Positions 1-9,021 of a stretch of DNA of 64,000 bases are shown here, one piece after another. The notes below the pieces were generated by a model. It was not told the origin of the DNA. It made no database searches and worked only from the letters and a program-made list of their open reading frames with translations. Source of the DNA: Shewanella sp. KX20019 (lineage in GTDB: Bacteria; Pseudomonadota; Gammaproteobacteria; Enterobacterales; Shewanellaceae). Location: the NCBI RefSeq assembly GCF_016757755.1, contig NZ_CP068437.1, positions 1,922,001 to 1,986,000 on the forward strand, given 5' to 3'. Position 1 is the first letter of the stretch. Every line of letters starts with the position of its first letter. A program made the position numbers and the translations under genes.

Positions 1-110
1 AGCCCCATAGCAGCCAATAAACCACTTAGTAAGCAGCGCTCGCTGTCGCAATCTTCGACCAGCATGATGTTAAACTTTTGCTCTGTTTCTGAAGAGGCAA
101 ACACAGTCAT
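1..110 (-). CDS. Response-regulator receiver protein, N-terminal fragment
   Basis: The reverse strand from position 110 starts with ATG and stays open to the window edge. The peptide reads MTVFASSETEQKFNIMLVED and continues CDSERCLLSGLLAAMG. The beta-strand followed by an acidic pair (LVEDCD) is the N-terminus of a CheY-like receiver domain. Only about 36 residues are visible, so the phosphorylated Asp and any output domain lie outside the window. The gene is divergent from the PhnD-like/histidine kinase genes to its right, so it could be part of the same signalling system. That link is inferred from position only. Confidence 0.6.
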   Translation of the reverse strand, partial: MTVFASSETEQKFNIMLVEDCDSERCLLSGLLAAMG

Positions 111-436
111 TACTCAATTCGCAAAATTGCTGGGCCATGGAACTAGACAGCAAGCACTATGCCACCGTCACTTACTTTCTCCTATCTACCTGTATACATT
201 AGTTATTGTGTTTTAAATGGTTTTTTGAACTCTAGCCTAATAGCCATTTTATTGTGAGACTGTTGCAAATTGCGAATCGCTGTTCCATATTGAGAATCTA
301 CATCTATTATCAATAAGTACTTGTCATAGATGGATATTTCTAAATGTGCTGGTTGATTTCGGCTTTTGTTAATCTTGGCGTGCTTATTGCTGGTATTAAT
401 CAACCGCAAATTGTTTCAAATCAAGGATAGAACGGC
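111..436. other. Intergenic region between divergent signalling genes
   Basis: These 326 bases separate the receiver-domain gene (minus) from the PhnD-like gene (plus). The region is AT-rich and must hold both promoters. A 68-codon minus-strand reading frame here has no recognisable domain and is probably chance. I see no convincing sigma54 promoter, operator or hairpin. Confidence 0.5.
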
Positions 437-1324
437 ATGTTTTCACTCTTCTATAAAGACAAAGTAGATTTAATGCTGGGCTTAAAAATAGTGATCGCTA
501 GCTTGCTATTGTTCTTCGCGCAGACCAGCACAGCTGAGGTTGAGCGCCATGGCTCTACTGAAACACTGGTATTTGGTGTTGTGCCTCAGCAAGCGGCGAG
601 TACATTGGCTAGAGCTTGGGGACCGCTGTTGGCTGAAGTGTCGCAAAATGCAAAGCTTGATTTGCGTTTTGCAACAGCGCCAGATATCCCTACTTTCGAA
701 GCAAGGCTTGCGAAAGGGGAGTATGACGTTGCATATATGAACCCGTACCACTACGTGCAGTTTAATCAATCGCTGGGTTATCAGGTTCTTGCTAAAGAGC
801 AAGACAAAAAGCTTAGAGGCATCATTGTGGTTGCAAAAGATGCGGCATATAACAATCTCGAGGCTTTGTCTGGAAAAACTATCGCGTTCCCTGCACCAGG
901 GGCATTTGCTGCCAGCATGATCCCCAGAGCAAACTTAAAACAACGCAATATAGACTTTTCGGCTAAGTTTGTCGGCTCCCATGATTCTGTCTATTTAGGG
1001 GTATCGAAAGGGCTATTTAAAGCAGGCGGCGGGGTAGGCAGAACATTCAATAATTTGCCCGCTGAGACAAAGTCTAAGCTGCGTATTCTTTGGACCACGC
1101 CTGGTTACACTCCCCACGCGATTGCCGTGCATCCGCGAGTGTCACAGAGCACGCGTAACATACTTGTCGACCAGCTAGCGGCTTTATCTGAGTCGCAGCA
1201 AGGTCTGGCTTTGCTCAATACGCTTGGTTTTAGCGCATTGAACCCCGCGAGTGATAGTGACTGGGATGATGTTCGAGCATTAAAGCTTGGTGAGCTATCA
1301 ATTCCATTAAAGGAGGGTCATTAA
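437..1324 (+). CDS. PhnD-like periplasmic substrate-binding protein
   Basis: This 295-residue protein belongs to the phosphate/phosphonate binding family (PhnD-like). A hydrophobic signal segment at about residues 14–33 ends in an AxA-like region (STAEV), so export to the periplasm is likely. Family-type features include FGVVPQQ, the YDVAYMNPYHY block and a second lobe starting near SGKTIAFPAP. No ABC permease or ATPase gene follows. Instead its stop codon overlaps the ATG of a hybrid histidine kinase by one base (TAATG). That suggests it presents a ligand to the kinase sensor rather than feeding a transporter, as LuxP does for LuxQ. The ligand is unknown. The start at 437 has AAGGA about nine bases upstream; an ATG at 473 would give a more typical signal peptide but lacks a ribosome binding site. 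Confidence 0.8.
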   Translation: MFSLFYKDKVDLMLGLKIVIASLLLFFAQTSTAEVERHGSTETLVFGVVPQQAASTLARAWGPLLAEVSQNAKLDLRFATAPDIPTFEARLAKGEYDVAYMNPYHYVQFNQSLGYQVLAKEQDKKLRGIIVVAKDAAYNNLEALSGKTIAFPAPGAFAASMIPRANLKQRNIDFSAKFVGSHDSVYLGVSKGLFKAGGGVGRTFNNLPAETKSKLRILWTTPGYTPHAIAVHPRVSQSTRNILVDQLAALSESQQGLALLNTLGFSALNPASDSDWDDVRALKLGELSIPLKEGH

Positions 1325-4300
1325 TGTCGTTTAGACTAAAAACCATTCTTGGCATTGCGATTATTGAAGGCTTGCTGTTAATGCTGCTGGTGTACACCAG
1401 TATCGGTTATCTGAAGTCATCGAATGAGTCTGAAATTGAAAAACGGGCGCAATCAATTGCTTCATTATTTGCGGCGGCGGCAAAAGATGCGGTGTTGAGC
1501 ACCGACTTATCCACTTTGAGTAACTTGGCGAATGAGCTGATTGCGACCAATCAAGTACTGTATGTCAGTGTTTTTAATATAGATGACCTTCTAGTTACCG
1601 CTGGCGGAGTTGATGAAGTTCACCTTGCCGCACGTGATAGCACGGTGACAAATGTAGATGATGGTATTTTAGATATTGAAGCTATGGTAGCCGAGTCAGG
1701 GATTGTTTACGGCAGAGTAGAGCTTGGGGTCGAGGTGTCTAAATTGGAACTCTTTATTGCCGATGCTACTAAGCGGTTTCTATTTATTGCCGCCTTAGAG
1801 ATGATTCTCGTGGCGCTTTTTTCTTGGTTATTGGGTCACTATCTAACCCGCAATTTACTGCAACTAAAATCGGCTTCTACTCGAGTATTTTCAGGTGAAA
1901 AACAGGTTAAGTTAGCGGTAACATCAAATGACGAAATAGGTCAAGCAGCGCATGCTTTTAACCTGATGGTTGAGCAGATTGATATGAAAACTCATGCGCT
2001 TGAAAATGCAAATACACGCTTGAGCACTATTTTAGGCACCGCTTTAGATGGCTATATTATTATTAATACTCGCGGTGAAATCAACGAAGTTAATCCGGCT
2101 GTTAGTCGGCTTTTTGGTTATAAAGAGAGTGAGCTATTAGGCGAGAATGTATCGTTACTTTTGCCACTATCAGAACGACAGATGCATGACGGTTATATCC
2201 GCAAGTACCTAGAGAGTGGCGATGCTAAAGTTATAGGCAAAGGTCGAGAGTTAATGGCGCAGCATAAAGCTGGTGGATTGTTTCCTATTGAGCTGTCAAT
2301 CTCAAAAATGGTACTCGATGGCGAACTACTGTTTTTAGGATTAGTGAAAGATCTTAGTGATGTAAAACGTGCAGAGGGCGCTGCCCAACGTACAGAGTCA
2401 ATTCTATTAGCCACATTAGAAGGCAGTAAAGATGCACTCATCACCATCGACATCACAGGTGAAATTCAAGAGGTAAATGAGTCCGCTTGTTTGATGTTCC
2501 ACGCCCATTCACAGGCTTTGGTCGGTGAGATAATGGAGACCTGCTTGTTTAAAGGCGAGGCGCAAGTAGCCTTTCGCGAAATTTTAGAGGAGTACCGCCG
2601 CACTGGGGCTGGAAAAGCATTTAAAAATGCCACCGAAATGTTTGCGACTCGCTTTGATGGGCAGTCCCTTCCAATTGAGATTACATTAGTTCCGGTTCAG
2701 CTAGGAGAGGAGATGCTACTGACTGCGTTTATTCGCGATATTTCAAAGCGAATAGAGCATGAAACTCAGCTTCAACTCGCTAAGGAACAAGCGGAGCAAG
2801 GCAGTAAAGCTAAATCGCGTTTTCTAGCCACCATGAGTCACGAAATTCGCTCACCACTCAATGCTGTTCTGGGCAGCGTAGAGTTGATGCTGGATTCGCG
2901 CCTAAATAAAGAGCAGCGTATTTATGCTAATACGGCAAAAGAAGCGGGCACAGCACTACTAAGCACGATTACCGATATTTTGGATTTCTCTAAAATTGAA
3001 GCTGGGCAGATGTTGTTGGAAAAAAGCACTTTTTCAGCAGCGAAGCTAGTTAGTCAGGTGCTACAAATTTTGTCACCTAAAGCGCAAGATAAAGGGGTTA
3101 CTCTAGCAAGCTTTGTCAATTGTAATGTCCCTGAAAGTCTTATTGGTGATGGTCAGCGCTTACGCCAAGTGCTGCAAAACTTAGTCGACAATGCAATTAA
3201 ATTTTCATCCGGTGGTTGTGTGGCCGTAGAGATGTGGCTGCTTGAAAGTACCTCAAGTAAGGTGCAGCTATGCTGTACCGTATCGGACCAAGGTATTGGT
3301 ATTAGCCAGGAAGCGCAGAGCACGCTATTTAAGGAGTTTAGTCAGGTTCATGATGAGTACAATACTAACTATAGCGGTACCGGGCTGGGTTTAGCTATCT
3401 GCGCAGAAATTATCACACGTATGGAGGGTTCTATTGCGCTCAAGAGTGAACAAGGCGAAGGGAGCTGTTTTAGCTTTGACGTCAAACTTGAGCTAGACGA
3501 AGCTGATGTGCCGTTATCTGCTCACCCGCCTCGTGATGATCAGGTGCTACTGGTGCACCCTAATGCGACTTACTGTGAATTATTTGAAAAGCAATATAAG
3601 CAATATGGGGTAAATGTAATATGCGTCGATAGTGTTGAGAACATCTTCAATGTATTAAAAGCGCAAGCTCGTTTTAACCTTGTACTGATTGATGAACGCT
3701 GTCTTGTCGATCTCACAGTGCAACAGGCTAAAGAGATTAAACAGTCTTATCTTTATGATGAAGCGTTAATGGCGGCGCTAATGACGGTTGTAGTCCCTGA
3801 AGCGTCAAAATTGTTGGCAGAGGTCGGTCTTGAGCAAGTCGTTAACAAACCGCTAAGCAGAGATATGATGCTTGCCATGCTCAGTGGGGAACATCGCTTA
3901 AATACTGAGTTAACCAGCGCCGAAGATATATTGATGAATGAAAGCCAAACAACATTGCCCATCTTGTTGGCCGAAGACAGCCCCGCAAATCAGATGGTTG
4001 CTAGTGCGCTATTAAATAAAGCGGGCTTCGATGTTGAGATAGCTAATAATGGTAAAGAAGCTGTAGCTATGGCGGCGAGCAAGGATTATGCATTGATTTT
4101 AATGGACATGAGAATGCCAGAGATGGATGGTATCGAAGCCACCGAACATATATTACTGCACAATCCGCATCAGCTCATCATAGCTATGACCGCCAACGTG
4201 CAAAAAGAGGATGTAGAGTTATGTATGAATGCGGGGATGAAAGACTTTGTGCCTAAACCCGTCAACAGAGCGCAACTCATTAAAGCGGTTAATCGATGGG

Positions 4301-4968
4301 TGGTAAAGGACACATTTGCAGGTCAAGTGTCTTATCATGTAAATCAGCAAGGGGGTCGCAGTGGTAAAACTATCGCTGCTGGGTATAACGATCCGCTTAA
4401 AGCTAATTCAGCCAAGCATACGCCCTCTATTCAAATTGATGATGCTCTAAACGAGAGCATTGAATCAAAATGGTCAGCATCACAGCCTGTTTTTACGGCT
4501 ACAATTAATAATGAAGCCAATCAAGACTGCCAGCAAGTAGAGGAACCACGTTTGTCTGAAAAACATCAGCTAGAGCAGCATGCAGCAAACGATGTTACTG
4601 AAGAGAACTGCAGTGGCATACTCGATGAAACCACACTTGAAGAGCTAACCAGTATGCTTGGAGAGGAGGCGATGGCAAGAATGTTCACTGTTTTTATAGA
4701 TGAGGCTGAGGAGCGACTCGATATATTGCGGTCACTACTAAAATCCTGTCAGTCACAGGGTGAATGCGATTTAGGCGAAGCTGATATACAGGCTCACACC
4801 TTAAAAAGCAGTGCTGGCAGTTTTGGTGCTAAAGCATTAAGTGCGGCAGCAAAAGCGCTTGAATTAAGTGCTAAAGAAGGTGATATTAATCAAGTACCGC
4901 AGTTACTTAGTCATGTCATTGAAACGGGCGAGCAAACGTTGCAGGTATTTAAATCTCGCGTAGGATAG
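1324..4968 (+). CDS. Hybrid sensor histidine kinase with PAS, receiver and Hpt domains
   Basis: This 1214-residue inner-membrane kinase has TM1 at about residues 7–27, a periplasmic sensor of about 120 residues, TM2 at about 153–173, and a HAMP domain to about 225. Two PAS domains follow (about 230–350 and 355–480). The HisKA domain has phospho-His506 in ATMSHEIRSPLN, and the ATPase domain has N and G boxes (DNAIKFS, GTGLGL). A degenerate receiver (about 735–855) lacks the usual acidic pair. The next receiver (about 875–990) is intact, with Asp928 in LILMDMRMPEMDG. A C-terminal Hpt domain carries His1158 in AHTLKSSAGSFGA. The kinase is translationally coupled to the PhnD-like gene and precedes a LuxO-like regulator. 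The expected relay is His506, Asp928, His1158, then Asp57 of the next protein, with the fused Hpt replacing a separate LuxU. Confidence 0.9.
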   Translation: MSFRLKTILGIAIIEGLLLMLLVYTSIGYLKSSNESEIEKRAQSIASLFAAAAKDAVLSTDLSTLSNLANELIATNQVLYVSVFNIDDLLVTAGGVDEVHLAARDSTVTNVDDGILDIEAMVAESGIVYGRVELGVEVSKLELFIADATKRFLFIAALEMILVALFSWLLGHYLTRNLLQLKSASTRVFSGEKQVKLAVTSNDEIGQAAHAFNLMVEQIDMKTHALENANTRLSTILGTALDGYIIINTRGEINEVNPAVSRLFGYKESELLGENVSLLLPLSERQMHDGYIRKYLESGDAKVIGKGRELMAQHKAGGLFPIELSISKMVLDGELLFLGLVKDLSDVKRAEGAAQRTESILLATLEGSKDALITIDITGEIQEVNESACLMFHAHSQALVGEIMETCLFKGEAQVAFREILEEYRRTGAGKAFKNATEMFATRFDGQSLPIEITLVPVQLGEEMLLTAFIRDISKRIEHETQLQLAKEQAEQGSKAKSRFLATMSHEIRSPLNAVLGSVELMLDSRLNKEQRIYANTAKEAGTALLSTITDILDFSKIEAGQMLLEKSTFSAAKLVSQVLQILSPKAQDKGVTLASFVNCNVPESLIGDGQRLRQVLQNLVDNAIKFSSGGCVAVEMWLLESTSSKVQLCCTVSDQGIGISQEAQSTLFKEFSQVHDEYNTNYSGTGLGLAICAEIITRMEGSIALKSEQGEGSCFSFDVKLELDEADVPLSAHPPRDDQVLLVHPNATYCELFEKQYKQYGVNVICVDSVENIFNVLKAQARFNLVLIDERCLVDLTVQQAKEIKQSYLYDEALMAALMTVVVPEASKLLAEVGLEQVVNKPLSRDMMLAMLSGEHRLNTELTSAEDILMNESQTTLPILLAEDSPANQMVASALLNKAGFDVEIANNGKEAVAMAASKDYALILMDMRMPEMDGIEATEHILLHNPHQLIIAMTANVQKEDVELCMNAGMKDFVPKPVNRAQLIKAVNRWVVKDTFAGQVSYHVNQQGGRSGKTIAAGYNDPLKANSAKHTPSIQIDDALNESIESKWSASQPVFTATINNEANQDCQQVEEPRLSEKHQLEQHAANDVTEENCSGILDETTLEELTSMLGEEAMARMFTVFIDEAEERLDILRSLLKSCQSQGECDLGEADIQAHTLKSSAGSFGAKALSAAAKALELSAKEGDINQVPQLLSHVIETGEQTLQVFKSRVG

Positions 4969-5177
4969 TTTCTCGACCTCTACCCAAGCCACTTGAAAGT
5001 GCAGGTTTCAGTGGGAATTAAATGGACTTTAGACACTGTCCTTGGTACTTGCGTCTATTGCAGTTAATGGTCATACCCTTAATAAAATCATATGCAAGAT
5101 AACTGCTAGACTTTACATTCGATAATGAAAGCGTATTCAGCTTCGTTAATGATAAATAGGTAATAGGTGACTCTTAT

Positions 5178-6668
5178 ATGGATATAACAAGCTCGTTCAC
5201 CACACTGCTTGTAGAAGATAGCATGTCGCTCGGAGCGTTATACACCGAATACTTACGTGCCGATGGAGCAAAAGTCACTCATGTTAATCATGGTGAGGAT
5301 GCGCTAAACGAGTTGAAGCAGTGGCAACCGGATCTACTAGTTTTAGATATTAAACTTCCCGATATGTCCGGTATGGAGATTCTTGATATTGTTCAGCAAC
5401 AGTATCCAGCTATTACCGTCATCATGATCACCGCGCATGGCACCATTGATCTGGCGGTCGATGCTATGCGAGCGGGTGCTTTTGATTTTTTGGTGAAGCC
5501 ATTCGACGCCAAGCGTCTATCCATTACCGTCCGCAATGCCCTCAAGCAGCGACAACTGGTTAACTTGGTCGCTAAATATGAAAGCAGTTTACCCAAACCT
5601 CATTATATGGGGTTTATCGGTGAGTCGCTTGCGATGCAAACCGTGTACAAAACAATCGACTGCGTAGCAAATAGCAAGGCATCCGCTTTTATCGTGGGCG
5701 AAAGTGGCACCGGCAAAGAAGTTTGCGCACATGCGATTCATCATGCCGGTAGCCGCCGCGATGAAGCTTTTGTTGCCTTAAACTGTGCCTCAATTCCTAA
5801 AGATCTCATCGAGAGTGAAATTTTTGGCCACACCAAAGGGGCCTTTACCGGCGCTATTGCTAACCGTGATGGTGCGGCTACTCGCGCCCACAAAGGTACG
5901 CTGTTTCTTGATGAAATCTGCGAAATGGATTTAGAGCTGCAAAGTAAGTTACTACGTTTTATTCAGACCGGTGTTTTTCAACGCGTGGGGGGCACTAAAG
6001 AGGAGAAAGTTGACGTACGTTTTGTTAGTGCGACTAACCGCACTCCTTGGGATGAAGTGAAAGCAGGCCGCTTTAGGGAAGATCTATTTTATCGATTACA
6101 TGTTATCCCCATTGAACTGCCACCGTTAAGAATGCGCGGTAAAGATATTATTCTATTAGCCAATAAATTGCTTCAAGAGTACAACAAGGAAGAGGGTAAG
6201 CAATTTAAAGGCTTTAGCTCTGCCACTAAGCAATGCCTTAAAAATTATCGATGGCCAGGCAATGTAAGACAGCTGCAGAATGTGATTAGGCAAGTGGTGG
6301 TGCTTAATGATACTGATACGGTAGAGCTTGATATGTTACCTATGCAAGTCAGCGCCGATAATAATGTTAAACATATAACGCCTCAAGTTCAAACTAAAGC
6401 AACGCCCTTTACGGGGGGGAATGGTCACTCGGCGGTTAATGAGGTTGTAGAAGTTGAGGGCGGAGGAACTGAGCCGCTAGCATCACAAACAGCAGTCGAT
6501 ATCGTTCCGTTATGGATCTCCGAGAAGCAGACTATTGAAGATGCGATTGATTTTTGTGGTGGCAATGTACCTAAGGCGGCGGCATTGTTGGATATTAGTG
6601 CCTCGACAATCTATCGAAAACGACAGAGCTGGGAAGAGCTGGAGAGTAGCTTAACTCAAGAAGGTTAG
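5178..6668 (+). CDS. LuxO-like sigma54-dependent response regulator
   Basis: This 496-residue NtrC-family activator has a receiver domain with Asp57 (LLVLDIKLPDMSG) and Lys in LVKPFD. A sigma54 AAA+ domain follows, with Walker A GESGTGKE, the sigma54-contacting GAFTGA loop (HTKGAFTGAIANR) and Walker B GTLFLDEICEMD. The C-terminal Fis-type helix-turn-helix (GGNVPKAAALLDISASTIYR) and the MGFIGESLAMQTVYKTID linker are very close to what I know of Vibrio LuxO. Downstream targets would be sigma54 promoters. I found none convincing nearby and no Qrr-like sRNA. An AGGTGA ribosome binding site precedes the ATG. The upstream hybrid kinase is the probable phosphodonor. A poorly conserved stretch of about 75 residues separates the AAA+ and DNA-binding domains. 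Confidence 0.88.
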   Translation: MDITSSFTTLLVEDSMSLGALYTEYLRADGAKVTHVNHGEDALNELKQWQPDLLVLDIKLPDMSGMEILDIVQQQYPAITVIMITAHGTIDLAVDAMRAGAFDFLVKPFDAKRLSITVRNALKQRQLVNLVAKYESSLPKPHYMGFIGESLAMQTVYKTIDCVANSKASAFIVGESGTGKEVCAHAIHHAGSRRDEAFVALNCASIPKDLIESEIFGHTKGAFTGAIANRDGAATRAHKGTLFLDEICEMDLELQSKLLRFIQTGVFQRVGGTKEEKVDVRFVSATNRTPWDEVKAGRFREDLFYRLHVIPIELPPLRMRGKDIILLANKLLQEYNKEEGKQFKGFSSATKQCLKNYRWPGNVRQLQNVIRQVVVLNDTDTVELDMLPMQVSADNNVKHITPQVQTKATPFTGGNGHSAVNEVVEVEGGGTEPLASQTAVDIVPLWISEKQTIEDAIDFCGGNVPKAAALLDISASTIYRKRQSWEELESSLTQEG

Positions 6669-6698
6669 GTATAGAACATAGAGAAACCACCTGTATCG

Positions 6699-6730
6699 GA
6701 GTAGACTACATGTCTACTCTTTTTGTTTTT
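6699..6730 (+). terminator. Rho-independent terminator after the LuxO-like gene
   Basis: An 8-bp perfect stem (GAGTAGAC / GTCTACTC) with a TACAT loop is followed by CTTTTTGTTTTT. It lies 30 bases after the regulator stop codon and overlaps the leader of the following ycdX-like gene, so that gene must be transcribed by its own promoter or by read-through. Confidence 0.8.
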
Positions 6731-6746
6731 AAGAATGAGACTAATC

Positions 6747-7493
6747 ATGAAGTTTCTCGTCGATACTCACGCTCATACCATAGCTTCAACCCATGCTTAT
6801 AGCACTGTGCATGATTACCTTAGGGTTGCGAAAGAGAAAGGCATCAAGTTATTTGCCATTACCGATCATGGGCCTGATATGGCTGACGCACCGCATTTTT
6901 GGCATTTTGTTAATATGCGGGTTTTACCGCGGATTGTTGATGGTGTTGGTGTGTTGCGTGGTATCGAAGCTAATATAAAAAATCAGCAGGGTGACATCGA
7001 CTTTTTTGGCGACTATCTGCAAGAGCTCGATATCGTGTTGGCAGGGTTTCATGAACCAGTGTTACCGCCATCGACAAAAGAGGCTCACACTGCTGCACTG
7101 ATAAACTGTATTGAGGGCGGTAATGTCGACATTATTAGTCATCCGGGCAACCCCGCATACCCGATTGATATTAAAAAAGTGGCTGTTGCCGCCGCCAAAA
7201 ACAATGTCGCGTTAGAGATCAATAACTCCTCTTTTTTGACCTCCAGAAAAGGCAGTAAAGGTAACTGCATTGCAATTGCTAATGCCGTAAAAGAAGCTGG
7301 TGGGCTATTGGTGATGGGCTCTGACTCTCACGTTGCCTTTAGCTTAGGTGGTTTTGAAAAAGCGATCGAAGTTATTGAGCAAGCAGAGTTTCCAATAGAG
7401 CGTTTACTTAATCGTAGTCCTGAAGCCCTGCTGTGTTTTCTATCTGCTCGAGGTCATACATCACTGGACGAGTACTCCGCTTTAATTGAGTAA
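6747..7493 (+). CDS. ycdX: PHP-family phosphatase, YcdX type
   Basis: Predicted metal-dependent hydrolase of the polymerase-and-histidinol-phosphatase (PHP) family, cytoplasmic, with a tri-nuclear metal site in known members. It resembles E. coli YcdX along its whole length: DTHAHTIASTHAYST at the N-terminus, AITDHGPDMADAPHFWHF, RGIEANIKN, AGFHEPV, ISHPGNPAYPIDI, ALEINNSSF and GSDSHVAF carry the conserved His, Asp and Glu ligands. Starting at the ATG at 6747 gives 248 residues, matching YcdX (about 245). A longer frame from TTG at 6723 only adds residues with no counterpart. In E. coli the gene is linked to swarming motility, but its natural substrate is not established. Confidence 0.88.
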   Translation: MKFLVDTHAHTIASTHAYSTVHDYLRVAKEKGIKLFAITDHGPDMADAPHFWHFVNMRVLPRIVDGVGVLRGIEANIKNQQGDIDFFGDYLQELDIVLAGFHEPVLPPSTKEAHTAALINCIEGGNVDIISHPGNPAYPIDIKKVAVAAAKNNVALEINNSSFLTSRKGSKGNCIAIANAVKEAGGLLVMGSDSHVAFSLGGFEKAIEVIEQAEFPIERLLNRSPEALLCFLSARGHTSLDEYSALIE

Positions 7494-7636
7494 ACTTACG
7501 TTAAATGATGGCTGTTAGCGATGACCGTTAATGGGCCACTCTTTTTGCTCGGTGCTCAAATAGATATTGTTAGTAATAGTGTAATCAAATCGGTTAATTA
7601 ACCGCTGACAATGCAACAACTTTAGTGAATTTTTTG

Positions 7637-8782
7637 ATGAAAATATTGGTTACAGGTGGTAACGGGCAGCTAGCGCAGTCCTTAGCATTGATAGCAAACA
7701 TCAGTGGTGCTCAGGTTAAAGCGAGCCCGTTTGATGACCAAAGTGCTGGCGCTATTAACACCGACCTTAAACGGGCATTGCTCGCTGTTTTACCTGAAGC
7801 ATCGAGTTGTTTAAGTCCGCTAGATGAGGTGTTTATATTGGATCGCCAGCTGTTAGATATCTGCAACTCCACATCAATCGCTGCCGCTTTTAAGCAAATA
7901 AAGCCAGATGTGCTGATTAACTGCGCGGCCTATAATGCTGTCGATAAAGCGCTGTTAGATGTGGATACTGCCTATCAAGTCAATGCAATTGGGCCTGAGT
8001 TACTTGGATTACAATGTAAGAAAAATGGGGTAAAGCTAATCCATATCTCGACGGACTTTGTTTTTGCCGGCAATAAGGGCTGCGCTTATGATGAGAGTGA
8101 TAGTCCATCTCCGCTATCTGTTTATGGCAAAAGTAAGCTGGCGGGCGAGCAGTCCGTACAGCAAGTGTTGGGAGCTCAGGCAAGTATTATTCGAACTGCT
8201 TGGCTTTATAGTTGCTCGGGGCATAACTTTGTCAACACTATGCTGGGGTTATTCGCGGTTAAGGATAAATTATCGGTTATCGGGGATCAATATGGCAGTC
8301 CGACTTGGAGTGAAGCGCTAGCCGTAGTGATTTTTAAGCTAATAATACACAAAGAGGTTGTGAGCTTAAATGCTCTGAGTACAAGCCAAGCGGACATTAC
8401 AGATAATGAGGGGGATCCTGATACAGGAGCAAGCAATTTATACCATTACGCTGCTGCAAACACTTGTTCATGGTTTGAATTTGCCAAAGAGATCCAGCGA
8501 TTAATGGCATTAGAGTCAGATAAACTTTTGCCTGTTCCCTCTTCCGCGAAAAATGCGTTAGGCGTTAGCCATTGCCAAATTAAGTCAATTAGCGCCAAAT
8601 CTTGGCAAGCATTGCATGAAAAACCGCTAGCTAAAAGGCCATCGAAAAGTGCTCTAAATATTAAAAAACTGTGCCAACATTTAGGGGGCTTACAAGGGAG
8701 TTTACTTAATGCTAAATGGCAACAACAGCTAAAGGCTATGCTTGACTGTCAAAGAAGGTCCCAGAATCTACCTGACAGCTGA
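7637..8782 (+). CDS. RmlD-like dTDP-4-dehydrorhamnose reductase family protein
   Basis: This is an extended short-chain dehydrogenase/reductase of the RmlD family, which reduces dTDP-4-keto-rhamnose with NAD(P)H in O-antigen or exopolysaccharide synthesis. The Rossmann motif is GGNGQLAQ. Other family features are DVLINCAAYNAVD, ISTDFVFAG and the catalytic YGKSK tetrad, followed by GSPTWSEALA. From the ATG at 7637 it has 381 residues, well above the usual 285–300. The excess comes from insertions at about residues 35–75 and 245–270 and an extended C-terminus. No rmlA, rmlB or rmlC is nearby. The stop codon lies inside the first copy of a repeated intergenic element, so the last few residues may have been set by its insertion. 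The substrate is uncertain. A GTG at 7625 would add four residues. Confidence 0.8.
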   Translation: MKILVTGGNGQLAQSLALIANISGAQVKASPFDDQSAGAINTDLKRALLAVLPEASSCLSPLDEVFILDRQLLDICNSTSIAAAFKQIKPDVLINCAAYNAVDKALLDVDTAYQVNAIGPELLGLQCKKNGVKLIHISTDFVFAGNKGCAYDESDSPSPLSVYGKSKLAGEQSVQQVLGAQASIIRTAWLYSCSGHNFVNTMLGLFAVKDKLSVIGDQYGSPTWSEALAVVIFKLIIHKEVVSLNALSTSQADITDNEGDPDTGASNLYHYAAANTCSWFEFAKEIQRLMALESDKLLPVPSSAKNALGVSHCQIKSISAKSWQALHEKPLAKRPSKSALNIKKLCQHLGGLQGSLLNAKWQQQLKAMLDCQRRSQNLPDS

Positions 8783-9013
8783 GAAGGTCCTAGGTACTAG
8801 GACGTTCGCCAGCTCACTGCTAGGAGATCAACAGAAAACACCATTCGGCTTTTTATGCTGATTTTATGCTAGCATCTAGAACCTTCTTTTAAAGTAGGTC
8901 GGCATTTATGCCGTCGCTTCGCTCTTTCCTAGTTTTTACCGTAAGCGAAGCGTTCCGTAGTGACGAAGTCGCGCGCTATAAGGCTGTAGGCCGTTCGTCT
9001 AAGATTTTACCGT
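8778..9013. repeat. Direct repeat copy 1, about 236 bp, Shewanella-type intergenic element
   Basis: Copy 1 of a tandem pair. It starts with GCTGAGAAGGTCCTAGG and ends with CTAAGATTTTACCGT. It contains several nested palindromes: CCTAG/CTAGG pairs near the start, and a CGCTTCGCT … AGCGAAGCG inverted pair about 30 bases apart. It overlaps the stop codon of the RmlD-like gene. I see no coding potential. Confidence 0.85.
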
Positions 9014-9021
9014 ATCTGAAA

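Noticed and set aside
203..409. 68-codon minus-strand frame in the first intergenic region
   Set aside because: It has no recognisable domain, no convincing ribosome binding site, and lies across the promoter region of two divergent genes.
4969..5177. Possible sigma54 promoter or Qrr-like sRNA gene near the LuxO-like regulator
   Set aside because: The best match (TTGGTAC … TTGCA) has the wrong spacing between the GG and GC elements. I saw no Qrr-like core or terminator, and nearby TGGG … TTGC at 7531 is also mis-spaced.
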